A DNA stretch of 64,000 bases from Vreelandella halophila (GCF_009856365.1 NZ_WMEX01000001.1:62001-126000), one strand, 5' to 3'. Counted from the stretch's first letter, positions 51,356 to 61,568 are shown. Notes: generated by a model from the letters alone, not told the origin. A program made the numbers and translations.

Positions 51356-52780
51356 ATGCAGGACGCATCCATTCTCCCCGTTCTCCTGGCCGGTGGCACC
51401 GGCTCACGGCTCTGGCCGCTCTCACGAAGCCTCATGCCGAAGCAGTTCATCCGGTTAACCGGTGATCAGACCATGCTGCAACAGACCCTGCAGCGTGCTG
51501 CCGGGGTTAACGCACAGGCCCCCGTCGTGGTCTGCAACGAAGAGCACCGGTTCATCGTGGCCGAACAGGCCCGCCAGGCAGACATGGCGCTCGACCGGAT
51601 CATGCTTGAGCCCTTTGGGCGTAATACCGCCCCTGCGGTGGCGATGGTCGCCATGCAGCAGCGCGCGCGTAACGCGGACCCGCTGCTGCTTGTGCTTCCT
51701 TCCGACCACCTGATCGATGACGATGAGCGCTTTACCACGCTTATTCAACAGGGCGCTGAGGCTGCGGCGGACGGTCAACTGGTTACCTTCGGGGTGGTGC
51801 CTACCGGCCCGGAGACCGGCTTTGGTTACATCGAGGCCGGCGCTCCGTTGAGTGAGGGCAGCAATGCGCTTGCCGTGAGCCGTTTCGTGGAGAAGCCGGA
51901 TCAGGCAACCGCTGAGCAGTTCCTGGCCGCAGGCAATTTCTACTGGAACAGTGGCATGTTCATGTTCCGCGCCTCCGCGTACCTGGAAGAGCTGCGCAAC
52001 AACCGGCCGGACATCTATGAAGCCTGCGAGCGGACAGTAGCGGCCATGCCACAGGACCCGGAGTTCGATCGGGTTCCGGCGGAAGTCTTCGAGGCATGCC
52101 CGGACGAATCCATCGACTATGCGGTCATGGAGCATACCCAAAAGGCCGCTGTTGTGCCCTTCGATGCCAGCTGGAGCGATCTTGGCTCCTGGTCCGCACT
52201 CTGGGAAGCGGAGCCCAGGGATGAGGACGACAATGTCTGCATTGGTGATGTGGTAACCCACGGAACGCGTAACTCCTACGTGCGTGGCGAGAGCCGGCTG
52301 GTCGCCGCCGTTGGGATGGAGAATGCCGTGATCGTGGAGACGGCGGATGCCGTGCTGGTAGCAAACCGGGATCGGGTTCAGGATGTCAAGAAAGTGGTGG
52401 AAGCCATCAAGAATGGCGACCGGACCGAGCATCACGCCCATGCCCGGGTCTTCCGCCCCTGGGGTGATTACCAGTCCATTGACGGTGGGCACCGGTTCCA
52501 GGTTAAGCGCATCACGGTCAAACCCGGCGAGAAGCTCTCCCTGCAGATGCATTATCACCGTGCCGAGCACTGGGTGGTGGTCAAAGGGACTGCCATTGTC
52601 GAGTGCAACGGCGAGGAGAAGCTTCTGACGGAAAACCAGTCCACCTACATCCCCATTGGCGCCACTCACCGGCTCAGCAACCCAGGCCAGGTTCCGCTGG
52701 AGCTGGTGGAAGTGCAGTCCGGCGCCTACGTGGGCGAGGATGACATTGTACGATTTGAGGATACCTATGGGCGCTCTTAA
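51356..52780 (+). CDS. manC: Mannose-1-phosphate guanylyltransferase/mannose-6-phosphate isomerase
   Basis: A 474-residue bifunctional ManC/AlgA-type enzyme. The nucleotidyltransferase signature LAGGTGSRLWPLSRSLMPKQ (11-30) and FVEKP are intact, and the C-terminal cupin (about 370-470) carries QMHYHRAEHW, the type II phosphomannose isomerase site. It makes GDP-mannose for the polysaccharide. The next gene starts within its last codons (14-bp overlap), so expression is coupled to export genes. Confidence 0.95.
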   Translation: MQDASILPVLLAGGTGSRLWPLSRSLMPKQFIRLTGDQTMLQQTLQRAAGVNAQAPVVVCNEEHRFIVAEQARQADMALDRIMLEPFGRNTAPAVAMVAMQQRARNADPLLLVLPSDHLIDDDERFTTLIQQGAEAAADGQLVTFGVVPTGPETGFGYIEAGAPLSEGSNALAVSRFVEKPDQATAEQFLAAGNFYWNSGMFMFRASAYLEELRNNRPDIYEACERTVAAMPQDPEFDRVPAEVFEACPDESIDYAVMEHTQKAAVVPFDASWSDLGSWSALWEAEPRDEDDNVCIGDVVTHGTRNSYVRGESRLVAAVGMENAVIVETADAVLVANRDRVQDVKKVVEAIKNGDRTEHHAHARVFRPWGDYQSIDGGHRFQVKRITVKPGEKLSLQMHYHRAEHWVVVKGTAIVECNGEEKLLTENQSTYIPIGATHRLSNPGQVPLELVEVQSGAYVGEDDIVRFEDTYGRS

Positions 52781-53558
52781 GGCACTCTGGGCCTATCGGG
52801 GCTTCATCCTCGGCAGTGTGAAGCGCGAGTTCCAGTCCCGGTATCTCAACTCCCTGCTCGGGGCTATCTGGACGGTGATCCAGCCCCTGTCGATGATCGT
52901 GGTCTACACGGTCATATTTTCGCAGATCCTGCAGGCCAAGCTTCCGGGGGTAGAGCACAGCTTCGGTTACAGCATCTATCTGTGCTCGGGTATAATCACA
53001 TGGGGTCTCTTTCTAGATATCATTAACCGTGGGCAAAATATCTTCCTGGCGCATGGGGATTTGCTGAAAAAACTTAGTTTTCCGCGCCTTTGCCTTCCGG
53101 CAACCGTTGGGCTGACTGCTCTTTTGGACTTCGCCATCATCTTCGCCCTTTTTACGGCTTTTCTGGTTGTCACCGGCACCTTCCCGGGACTCGTGTACTT
53201 TGCAGTTATTCCTGTTCTGATCGTACAGCTTGTTTTTTCGATGGGGCTGGGCATCACGCTCGGCGTGCTGAATGTGTTTTTCCGGGATGTAGGCCAGGCG
53301 ATGGGCGTTATCCTGCAGTTCTGGTTCTGGCTCACGCCAATCGTCTACCCCGCTAATATTGTGCCTGAGTCTGCGCGAGAGCTCTTGGCGTACAACCCTA
53401 TGGTCGGCCTTATGGGAGCCTACCAGACCATTTTTGCGAGGGCAGAACTACCAGACTGGCATGCATTGATCCCGGTTATTCTGCTTGGCGTGTTCTTCTG
53501 TGTGGCGGGTATGCGCCTGTTCCGTAAACACTCCGGTGAAATTGTGGATGAGCTCTGA
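52767..53558 (+). CDS. wzm: Polysaccharide ABC exporter permease Wzm
   Basis: A 263-residue ABC-2 permease with six predicted helices and the family loop FQSRYLNSLLGAIWTVIQPL near the N-terminus. It moves undecaprenyl-linked polysaccharide across the inner membrane with Wzt. GAGG lies 7 nt before the ATG at 52767, which overlaps manC; wzt follows with a 1-nt overlap. Confidence 0.93.
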   Translation: MGALKALWAYRGFILGSVKREFQSRYLNSLLGAIWTVIQPLSMIVVYTVIFSQILQAKLPGVEHSFGYSIYLCSGIITWGLFLDIINRGQNIFLAHGDLLKKLSFPRLCLPATVGLTALLDFAIIFALFTAFLVVTGTFPGLVYFAVIPVLIVQLVFSMGLGITLGVLNVFFRDVGQAMGVILQFWFWLTPIVYPANIVPESARELLAYNPMVGLMGAYQTIFARAELPDWHALIPVILLGVFFCVAGMRLFRKHSGEIVDEL

Positions 53559-54778
53559 TGGGTCAGATCACAGTACAGGGCTTGGGCAAAGCCTATAAAA
53601 AGTATCCTAACGAATGGGCCCGTTTGGCAGAGTGGGTGCTTCCGGGTCACAGGCAGAGGCATAAGCTCATCTGGGTGTTGCAGAACATCAGCTTCACCGT
53701 CAGCCCCGGTGAGGCTGTGGGCATCGCCGGTATGAACGGCGCGGGTAAGAGTACGCTGCTCAAGCTGATCACCGGCACTGCCATGCCCACAACGGGTTCG
53801 GTGGAAATGACGGGCCGGGTTGCAGCCCTGCTTGAACTCGGCATGGGGTTTGATGACGACTTTACCGGACGACAGAACGCCTACATGTCCGCACAGCTTC
53901 TGGGCCATTCGGTTGAGGAAATCGAGCAAATGATGCCGGAAATCGAAGCCTTTGCCGAGATAGGTGATTATATGGACCGGCCTGTCCGGATGTATTCCAG
54001 CGGCATGCAGATGCGTTTAGCTTTCAGTGTCGCCACGGCAAGGAGGCCGGATATACTCATTGTAGACGAAGCACTCTCCGTGGGAGATGCCTACTTTCAG
54101 CACAAAAGTTTTGATCGTATACGGGATTACACTGAACAGGGAACTACACTGTTGCTTGTGTCCCATGACAAGGCAGCTATCCAGTCGATCTGTGATCGGG
54201 CAGTACTCTTGAGTGAAGGTAAACTCGCCATGGAGGGAGAGCCAGAATCAGTTATGGATTTCTACAATGCGCTTTTGGCTGAAAGGGAAAACTACAAGGT
54301 TGAACAGACCGTACAGGAAGATGGTAAAACACAGACCATTTCGGGGACTGGCGATGTCACGCTGCTTTCCGCTGAACTCTTGGATAGCGATGAGCAAGCG
54401 ATTGAAGTTGGTTCCGTAGGTCAATCTGTATCCCTGCGGATACGCGCAAGGTGCGTCTATAGTATTGAAAACTTGGTCGTTGGGTACCTGATTAAGGATC
54501 GCTTAGGTCAGCCAGTTTTCGGTACTAATACCTTCCATCATAAGTCAGTTTTGAACCATCTCGATAAAGGGCAAGATATAACCATAGACTTTGCTTTCGG
54601 GCTATGTATTGGGGAGGGGAGTTATTCCGTGACTATCGCTTTTCATGCAGGCGATACTCACGTAGCGAAAAGTTATGAGTGGCGAGATCGTGTTCTTGTT
54701 TTCTCTGTCATCAATACCTCGAAAGAACCGTTCGTCGGTGTTGCTTGGCTCCCTCCGAAGGTCAGGTGGCTTCCATGA
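53558..54778 (+). CDS. wzt: Polysaccharide ABC exporter ATPase Wzt with carbohydrate-binding domain
   Basis: A 406-residue Wzt. The ATPase part (about 1-245) has Walker A GMNGAGKST (58-66), signature YSSGMQMRLAF and Walker B ILIVDEALSVGD. The C-terminal ~150 residues form a jelly-roll carbohydrate-binding domain, as in Wzt proteins that recognise a modified chain end before export. Base composition drops toward AT around 54.0 kb, within the gene near the end of the ATPase part, suggesting that the specificity half was exchanged. The downstream methyltransferase overlaps by 4 bp and could make the capped end this domain reads. Confidence 0.93.
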   Translation: MGQITVQGLGKAYKKYPNEWARLAEWVLPGHRQRHKLIWVLQNISFTVSPGEAVGIAGMNGAGKSTLLKLITGTAMPTTGSVEMTGRVAALLELGMGFDDDFTGRQNAYMSAQLLGHSVEEIEQMMPEIEAFAEIGDYMDRPVRMYSSGMQMRLAFSVATARRPDILIVDEALSVGDAYFQHKSFDRIRDYTEQGTTLLLVSHDKAAIQSICDRAVLLSEGKLAMEGEPESVMDFYNALLAERENYKVEQTVQEDGKTQTISGTGDVTLLSAELLDSDEQAIEVGSVGQSVSLRIRARCVYSIENLVVGYLIKDRLGQPVFGTNTFHHKSVLNHLDKGQDITIDFAFGLCIGEGSYSVTIAFHAGDTHVAKSYEWRDRVLVFSVINTSKEPFVGVAWLPPKVRWLP

Positions 54779-56016
54779 CAGATGACTTCTATCGAGCATT
54801 TGAGGAAAAGTATCGTGGTTCAAGGGAAGATATTCAGGAAAAACTGAGTGCCTACCAACCTTTTCTCCTTCCTTTTTTGAAAATTTGGGAATGCCCATCG
54901 GCTGTAGATTTTGGATGCGGCAGGGGCGAGTGGCTTGAATATCTCTCCAATCTTGGCTTTTCCGCCAGTGGAGTCGATCTTGATGAGGGGATGCTTGCAG
55001 CTTGCCAAGAATTACAGCTGCGAGCTGAGAAAGGGGATATGATCGAGTACATTAGAGGTCTGCCGGATGAATCAGAAGTGGTTCTTTCCGCGTTTCATGT
55101 AGTCGAACATATTTCTTTCGATGATTTGCGTAGCTTTATCGATGAGGCAATACGGGTTTTAAAGCCTGGAGGTGTTCTGATCATGGAAACACCTAATCCT
55201 GAAAATATTAAGGTCGCTACCTACAGCTTTCACTTTGATCCAACCCATAATAAACCAATCCCTCCAGAGCTTCTATCGTTTGTCGCCGAATACTATGGTT
55301 TTCATAGCACTAAAACGCTTAGGCTTCATGAGCCGAAAGACCTATCGATGGGAGATGATGTCAGTGTTCAGCAGTGGCTGGAAGGAGTTAGTCCAGACTA
55401 TGCAATAGTCGCTCAGAAAGGCGGCGAGTCATCGGTTCTGGAGCACTTCAGGGCAGCTTTTGGCCACGAGTATGGGGTTAGTCTGAACGATCTTACCAGT
55501 CGATTGGATAATAGACTCAACGCACTGGAAGACCGAACGGACAAAAATATAGATATCTCTTACAGAGCAGAAGAACGGGCGAGAAATGCTGAACGCAAAG
55601 TTAATGACGCCGAAAAAAGAGCAGCAGAGGCCGAGGAAAGGGTGGATGCTGAACAGCGTAAGATGGAAGCGTTGAAAAACAGTACCTCTTGGAGAATTAC
55701 TGCACCACTAAGGTTTCTAAGTGAGTCGAGAGGTCAGTTGAGATCTTTAAAAGAAAGTGAGAAGCCAGCACTGATTCTTCGGCATGCACTTCTTTACGTG
55801 AACCGTCGACCTCGATTGAAAAGGATTATTGAGAAAATCCTGACTTTGTCGCCGCGCTTGCGTACACGGTTAATCAGAATTGCCGCTGCGCATAGGGGAT
55901 CGCCTGTTGCATCTGAGGATATTCCTCCTGAACTGGCGCACCTCAATCCGCAGGCTAGGCAAATATACCAAGATCTGAAAGCCTATTCTGTGGAGAAAGA
56001 TAAGGAGCGAGAATAA
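54775..56016 (+). CDS. SAM methyltransferase with coiled coil, possible chain-terminating enzyme
   Basis: A 413-residue protein. A class I methyltransferase domain (about 30-215) has VDFGCGRGEWLEYL and FHVVEHI. A long charged coiled coil (about 235-305, RNAERKVNDAEKRAAEAEER) and a helical C-terminal region follow, with the SWRITAPLRFL motif often found in polysaccharide enzymes. The order recalls WbdD, whose methyl/phosphate cap and coiled-coil ruler set O-antigen length, though no kinase domain is present here. The ATGA overlap with wzt supports a shared role in termination and export; that role is inferred. Confidence 0.78.
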   Translation: MTDDFYRAFEEKYRGSREDIQEKLSAYQPFLLPFLKIWECPSAVDFGCGRGEWLEYLSNLGFSASGVDLDEGMLAACQELQLRAEKGDMIEYIRGLPDESEVVLSAFHVVEHISFDDLRSFIDEAIRVLKPGGVLIMETPNPENIKVATYSFHFDPTHNKPIPPELLSFVAEYYGFHSTKTLRLHEPKDLSMGDDVSVQQWLEGVSPDYAIVAQKGGESSVLEHFRAAFGHEYGVSLNDLTSRLDNRLNALEDRTDKNIDISYRAEERARNAERKVNDAEKRAAEAEERVDAEQRKMEALKNSTSWRITAPLRFLSESRGQLRSLKESEKPALILRHALLYVNRRPRLKRIIEKILTLSPRLRTRLIRIAAAHRGSPVASEDIPPELAHLNPQARQIYQDLKAYSVEKDKERE

Positions 56017-56019
56017 GTA

Positions 56020-59000
56020 ATGCGCATTGTCATCGATATGCAGGGCGCGCAGACGGAAGTTCAGTCAAACGGAGCTGGCCATCAGGCAATGGCATTTGCC
56101 CAAGCGGTGGTGCGCAATCGGGGGAAGAATGATGTCATCCTTGCGCTAAATGGGCTTCTATCTCACACAATTGAACCCATAAGGGCGGCTTTCGATGACG
56201 TGCTTCCACAGGAGAAAATCCGAATCTGGTATGGGCCGCTGGAGCCTCTAAGCGGTGAGGGGAGGGAGAGTGACGTTCGGCGGAACGTTGCTGAACTCGT
56301 GCGCGAGGCATTTTTGGCAAGCTTGGATCCGGATTTAGTTCATATCAGTAGTTTCTCCCTTATTGAAGAGGGTAACGCTGTTGCGAGCATCGGTCGGTTC
56401 GATACAACGACTCCGGTCAGTGTAATGTTGTCTCGGACCGATTTCTTTGCAGCTTCAGATAAATCTGAAAACTCACGTTTAAATTATGATCGGTTTGCCC
56501 CTGACAAACTACAGCAGCTGAAGGGGTGTGCTATATGTACGACCCTCTCAGAGGCAGGCGGTGAGTCGTCACTTTCTGAGGCTCTATTGGAGGACCCGCA
56601 TGTCAGGATACTTGAGCTTTCTACTAATACGAACCAGGCCGCAGAGTTAGATACACAGCCTCAGAAATTGGGAAGCAATTATTGGGAGCGCATAAGTCAC
56701 GCCTTTAGGTCTGCCGTTGAACAGGCGCTAGCGGCATGGGAGTCGTTAGTTCAAGGAAATGTAGTGAGCAAGATGCGGGAATCGGACGCTAAACCCCGTA
56801 TGGCTTATGTGTCACCGCTCCCACCTGAAGGGACGGGCATTGCGGATTACAGCGCGGAATTACTGCCTGCGTTAGCAGAGCATTACGATATTACGGCGAT
56901 AACAGCTGAAGAAAATCTTGATACCTCACGAGTCGATGGACAGCGTGTGAGCGTTAGGGGGGTAGCCTGGTTTCGGCGTCATGCTTCAGAAATGGATAGA
57001 GTAATTTACCATCTAGGTAATTCCGTTTTTCACAGCCATATGTTCTCCTTAATAAGAGAGATACCAGGAACGGTCATTCTACATGACTTCTATCTGGGTG
57101 ATTTGATGTATTGGCTCGAAGAAAAAGGTGGATTCGAGAGGGTATGGAGCCGAGCACTTTATCAGGATCATGGTTACAAAGCTTTTAGGGCAGGAAGCTA
57201 CGATGTTCATGCAGGCGTTAAAGATTACCCTGTTAACTTTGAGTTTCTAAAAAAGGCAGTTGGTATTATTTCTCACTCCGAGTATTCAAAGGAGCTTGCA
57301 GGCAAATGGTATCAAGAATCGGTGACGGAGAATTGGAGCGTAATACCACATCTACGGTCAGCAATTCCAAAAATTGAAAACGGTAAGCGGGATGCAAAGA
57401 CTAAGCTGGGATTTTCAGAGCAAGATTTGGTTGTCTGCTGTTTTGGAGTTATTGGCCCCACAAAGTGTAATAAAGCTGTTGTCGAGAGTTGGCTAAATGC
57501 AAATTTGGCGAACGATCCCAAAAAATATCTAATTTTTGTAGGTCAAGATAATGATGATAGATATTCTAGAGAGTTAAAACAGATTATTAAGAAAAATGGA
57601 TTGAAAGACAAGGTACGAATTACAGGGTTTGCATCCCATAATCTTTTTCATCAATATCTTGACGCAGCAGATTTGGCCGTTCAGCTCCGTACGCTTTCCC
57701 GTGGAGAAACCTCTGGTACAGTACTTGACTGTATGAATCATGGAGTGCCCGTCGTCGTTAACGCTAATGGGTCTATGAGTGAACTTGATCAAGATAGTGT
57801 TTGGATGCTACCCGACGACTTCGGCCAGGGTCAGCTACAAGATGCATTGATGGTGCTAATAGATGACGAGCAGCGGCGGGAAGCAATGGTTGAGCGCGCT
57901 CGAGAAGTATTAGTAGAACAACATGACCCAAAGAAGTGTGCAGGCCTTTACCATCAAGCTATCGAGCAATTTTATGGAAAAAAATGGGATGTACTAGAAT
58001 CTTTAATTAGACGGGTAAGTGAGGCGAAAGATTCTGACGAGGTTGGTGGAGTTGAATTAACCGAAATAGCAGAGTCGATTGCATGGAGTCTTCCCGAGAA
58101 AAAGCCTTGTTCGACATTATATGTAGATATAAGTGCCACCTGTCGCAATGATCTTGGGACTGGAATAGAAAGAGTAGCGCGGGCACTCGTTTTGGCAATG
58201 TTCGAAATTAGTGAAAATGATGTCAGGGTTGAGCCAGTATATTTGGACTTCGTTAATGGGCAATGGCGGCATCGTTTGGCCAGTCGGTACACTTTAAATC
58301 TTATCGAATGCCCATGGAAAGCTGGCAACGACGAAATCATTTCACCTCAATCAGGAGACGTTCTGGTTGGTTTGGATCTTTGCGGAATTGAGTTGGTTCA
58401 AGCACAGAAACAAGGCCTGTTCGACAACTATCGTGACTTAGGTATTCCTGTGTATTTTATGGTTCACGACTTATTACCCGTTAGAATGCCTGAGGTTTTC
58501 CCGAAAGGGGCAGGTGAGGTGCATGAAGAATGGCTTTACTCTTTATCAACTTTTGATGGAATCATTGGTGTTACAGAAACTGTGGCGGAAGACTATTCGC
58601 AATGGTTGCAGGAGCATGGAATCGAATATTCAGGCAGGCGGCCATTTTTAATATTCTCATCACATCACGGCGCAGACGTCGGTAGTTCTGCGCCCAGCCG
58701 TGGTCTAGCAAGGGATGCGGGAGAAAAGCTTGCCAAGATCACTGCAAGGCCGAGTTTTCTTATGGTAGGGACAATTGAGCCACGAAAGGGGTGTTTGGAG
58801 GTTATTAACGCGTTTTCCTCTTTGTGGGAGCAAGGAGTAGAAGCCAACTTGGTCATTGTTGGCAATGAAGGCTGGAAAGAATTACCGGAAGAAGAGCGGA
58901 GGGATATCCCGGAAACCATACGATGCTTGAGAAATCACCCGGAGACTGACCGACACTTGTTCTGGCTTGAAGGGATTAGTGATGAGTATTTGGAAGAGGT

Positions 59001-59346
59001 GTATGCTGCCAGTAGCTGCCTTATCGCGGCGTCTTATGGGGAAGGGTTTGGGCTTCCGCTGATTGAAGCGGCGCAACACGGAATGCCTATAATAGCGCGT
59101 AATATTCGAGTTTTCAGGGAGGTTGCCGGGAATCACGCTTTTTATTTCAATAATAATGGTTCTGAAGAGCTCGCCGATGCGATCAAGGAATGGCTAGAAC
59201 TTTATCAAGAAGGTGGCCATCCGCGCTCGGATGAGATGCCGTGGCGAACTTGGAAAAAGAGCGCACAAAATCTTATGGAAATTGCTTTGCATAAAAAGAA
59301 GAATAGTAGTGGTTTAAAAAAGGTAAGAAATAAAGAGGTGCAATGA
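56020..59346 (+). CDS. Large multi-domain glycosyltransferase (two GT4 domains)
   Basis: An 1108-residue protein. An N-terminal region (1-255) resembles a partial GT-B N-lobe (MRIVIDMQGAQTEVQSNGAGHQ). A first complete GT4 module spans about 262-650 (PLPPEGTGIADYSAELLPAL, then RGETSGTVLDCMNHGVPVVV) and a second about 695-1090 (GTIEPRKGCLEVI and SYGEGFGLPLIEAAQ). Tandem GT4 enzymes of this kind, such as WbdA, build the repeating unit by alternating linkages. It starts 3 nt after the methyltransferase stop. AT-rich compared with genes upstream of 54 kb. Confidence 0.85.
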   Translation: MRIVIDMQGAQTEVQSNGAGHQAMAFAQAVVRNRGKNDVILALNGLLSHTIEPIRAAFDDVLPQEKIRIWYGPLEPLSGEGRESDVRRNVAELVREAFLASLDPDLVHISSFSLIEEGNAVASIGRFDTTTPVSVMLSRTDFFAASDKSENSRLNYDRFAPDKLQQLKGCAICTTLSEAGGESSLSEALLEDPHVRILELSTNTNQAAELDTQPQKLGSNYWERISHAFRSAVEQALAAWESLVQGNVVSKMRESDAKPRMAYVSPLPPEGTGIADYSAELLPALAEHYDITAITAEENLDTSRVDGQRVSVRGVAWFRRHASEMDRVIYHLGNSVFHSHMFSLIREIPGTVILHDFYLGDLMYWLEEKGGFERVWSRALYQDHGYKAFRAGSYDVHAGVKDYPVNFEFLKKAVGIISHSEYSKELAGKWYQESVTENWSVIPHLRSAIPKIENGKRDAKTKLGFSEQDLVVCCFGVIGPTKCNKAVVESWLNANLANDPKKYLIFVGQDNDDRYSRELKQIIKKNGLKDKVRITGFASHNLFHQYLDAADLAVQLRTLSRGETSGTVLDCMNHGVPVVVNANGSMSELDQDSVWMLPDDFGQGQLQDALMVLIDDEQRREAMVERAREVLVEQHDPKKCAGLYHQAIEQFYGKKWDVLESLIRRVSEAKDSDEVGGVELTEIAESIAWSLPEKKPCSTLYVDISATCRNDLGTGIERVARALVLAMFEISENDVRVEPVYLDFVNGQWRHRLASRYTLNLIECPWKAGNDEIISPQSGDVLVGLDLCGIELVQAQKQGLFDNYRDLGIPVYFMVHDLLPVRMPEVFPKGAGEVHEEWLYSLSTFDGIIGVTETVAEDYSQWLQEHGIEYSGRRPFLIFSSHHGADVGSSAPSRGLARDAGEKLAKITARPSFLMVGTIEPRKGCLEVINAFSSLWEQGVEANLVIVGNEGWKELPEEERRDIPETIRCLRNHPETDRHLFWLEGISDEYLEEVYAASSCLIAASYGEGFGLPLIEAAQHGMPIIARNIRVFREVAGNHAFYFNNNGSEELADAIKEWLELYQEGGHPRSDEMPWRTWKKSAQNLMEIALHKKKNSSGLKKVRNKEVQ

Positions 59347-59415
59347 GCAATATGTATTGGCTAGCCAGGAGCCTCGGATATAAAACCTTCTTGAGTATAT
59401 GCCGATGGGGGATGC

Positions 59416-60555
59416 GTGAACGTCATACTCTCGGTTGAACCCGTTCGGTTCCCCCTGACCGGCATTGGCCGTTATACCTATGAGCTGGCGAAAGGGTTGC
59501 AGGAAAGTGAGGACCTTGAGTCCCTGAAGCTGTTCTCCGGCACACGGTTCATGGATCACCTCCCGGTACCCTCCCACGAGTCCACCAGCTCCCATGGACT
59601 AAAGCGCCTGATCCAGAGAAGTGGAACGGCGATGGAACTGTATCGCCGCCTTATGCCGCTGATTCGGGCTTACTCACTGCGTGGACATGAGGATTTCATC
59701 TACCACGGCCCCAACTTTTCGCTGCCGCCGTTTCCAGGCCGGAAGGTTGCGACGATCCACGATCTATCAGCGTTCAAGTGGCCGGAAACACAGGATCCGA
59801 TCAAAGTAAGATATCTCCAGAAGGAGCTGGGAAAAACACTGGATTCGGCGGATGCATTGATTACGCCTTCAGAGTTCATCCGCCGGGAACTCGCTGAGTT
59901 TGCCGCGTGGCCGCTGGAGAAGATTCATGCCGTGCCGCTGGCTGCGGGCCCTGAGTTCCGGCCTCGAGGAGAGGAAGAACTGCAGCCCTTCCTTAAACGC
60001 CACGGCTTGAGCTATCAGGGTTACACGCTTTTTGTGGGAACCATTGAGCCCCGTAAGAACCTGGAAAGTCTTCTGGACGCGTATCGGCAGCTACCAAAAG
60101 CAGTGCGCCAACGCTGGCCACTGGTACTGAGCGGTTACTGGGGGTGGCAGAGCGATGACATACACGCACGCATCAAGGATGCGGAACGGGAAGGGTGGGC
60201 CAAGTACCTGGGCTTTCTGCCTGCTCAGGATCTACCCCTTCTGTATTCTGGAGCACGGCTGTTCGCATTTCCGTCTCTCTATGAGGGTTTTGGGCTGCCT
60301 ATTCTGGAAGCGATGCAGTCCGGGGTGCCAGTGGTCTGTTCAGATGCGGCGTCGTTGCCAGAGGTCGCGGGGGACGCTGCGTTATGCCAGAAAGTGGAGG
60401 ATGTCCCTGGGCTGGCTGATGGGGTTCGTTCCGTTCTCGAAGAGCAAGTCCTGCGCAACCGGCTCATCAGTGATGGCAGCGCACGAAGCGAATGTTTTAG
60501 TTGGGCTGAGTGTATTGCTGGAACCCGGATGGCGTACCATGCCACACAGCCTTGA
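59416..60555 (+). CDS. Family 4 glycosyltransferase with host-like base composition
   Basis: A 379-residue GT4 enzyme with VEPVRFPLTGIGRYTYELAK at the N-terminus and GTIEPRKNLESLLDAY and LYEGFGLPILEAMQ in the donor domain. The start is taken as GTG at 59416 with a G-rich stretch before it. Its GC content looks like that of the genes before 54 kb and unlike both neighbours, so it may be an older resident or a separate insertion in the cluster. Confidence 0.86.
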   Translation: MNVILSVEPVRFPLTGIGRYTYELAKGLQESEDLESLKLFSGTRFMDHLPVPSHESTSSHGLKRLIQRSGTAMELYRRLMPLIRAYSLRGHEDFIYHGPNFSLPPFPGRKVATIHDLSAFKWPETQDPIKVRYLQKELGKTLDSADALITPSEFIRRELAEFAAWPLEKIHAVPLAAGPEFRPRGEEELQPFLKRHGLSYQGYTLFVGTIEPRKNLESLLDAYRQLPKAVRQRWPLVLSGYWGWQSDDIHARIKDAEREGWAKYLGFLPAQDLPLLYSGARLFAFPSLYEGFGLPILEAMQSGVPVVCSDAASLPEVAGDAALCQKVEDVPGLADGVRSVLEEQVLRNRLISDGSARSECFSWAECIAGTRMAYHATQP

Positions 60556-60599
60556 CTGCAATGCTGTATAAGAACAATCCGTTTAACAGGAGTGAAGTT

Positions 60600-61547
60600 G
60601 TGAAGCTGATAATCCAGATCCCTTGCTATAACGAGGCGGGGACTCTAGCTGTTGCGCTTTCTGCTCTCCCAAGGGAAGTCGAAGGCTTTGATGAAGTCGA
60701 GTGGCTGATAATTGACGATGGCAGTACCGATGAAACTGCGAGCATTGCTCGCGAAAATGGTGTCGATCATATTGTGCGGCATACTAGAAACCAAGGGTTG
60801 GCTAAAGGCTTCATGAGCGGGATGGACGCCTGCTTGCATCTGGGTGCGGATGTGATCGTTAACACCGATGCCGATAATCAGTATAACGCCGATGATATTC
60901 CTGCGCTCACTGCCCCTGTTCTAGAGGGAAGCTCCGACATTGTTGTGGGGGCTCGTCCTATAGAAGATATCGAACACTTTTCTCCGATAAAGAAGCTTCT
61001 TCAGAAGATTGGGAGTGGAGTTGTTCGAATGGCCAGCAACACTGATATTCCGGATGCGCCCAGCGGTTTCCGGGCTATGAGTCGTCGTGCAGCCCAACAA
61101 TTGATGGTTTTCAACGATTACACTTATACTCTTGAAACCATAATCCAAGCTGGGCAGAAAAACATGGCGATCTCCTCGGTTCCGGTTCGAGTGAATGAAG
61201 ACCTGCGCCCTTCAAGGCTTTTCAAAAGCATTCCTTCTTATATTAAACGAAGTATTTTTACTATCATCCGTATCTTTGTAATTTACCGTCCATTTCGGTT
61301 TTTTGGAACTATTGGCGGTATTCTTTTTGGCTTGGGCTTCCTCATAGGGCTGCGGTTTATGGGGTATTACATGATAGGCGACGGAGAGGGGCATGTGCAG
61401 TCTCTGATCCTAGCAGCGGCACTGCTTATCATGGGGTTTCAAACGATACTAGTAGCTTTTTTGGCCGATTTATTGGCTGCAAACAGAAAGCTGTCAGAAG
61501 AGATTCGCTACCGACTGAATAGCGATAACAAAAGAACGAAATCATAA
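60600..61547 (+). CDS. Family 2 glycosyltransferase with C-terminal membrane helices
   Basis: A ~315-residue GT-A enzyme. The N-terminal catalytic domain has IQIPCYNEAGTL, DDGSTDETASIA and NTDADNQYN (the DxD metal site); two or three C-terminal helices (about 230-300) anchor it in the membrane, like dolichol-phosphate mannose synthase or ArnC relatives that load sugar onto a lipid carrier. The start is taken as GTG at 60600 because AGGAG lies 7 nt upstream; an ATG at 60561 is in frame. Confidence 0.87.
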   Translation: MKLIIQIPCYNEAGTLAVALSALPREVEGFDEVEWLIIDDGSTDETASIARENGVDHIVRHTRNQGLAKGFMSGMDACLHLGADVIVNTDADNQYNADDIPALTAPVLEGSSDIVVGARPIEDIEHFSPIKKLLQKIGSGVVRMASNTDIPDAPSGFRAMSRRAAQQLMVFNDYTYTLETIIQAGQKNMAISSVPVRVNEDLRPSRLFKSIPSYIKRSIFTIIRIFVIYRPFRFFGTIGGILFGLGFLIGLRFMGYYMIGDGEGHVQSLILAAALLIMGFQTILVAFLADLLAANRKLSEEIRYRLNSDNKRTKS

Positions 61548-61568
61548 ATGTGCGGGGTTTAGGCTAAG

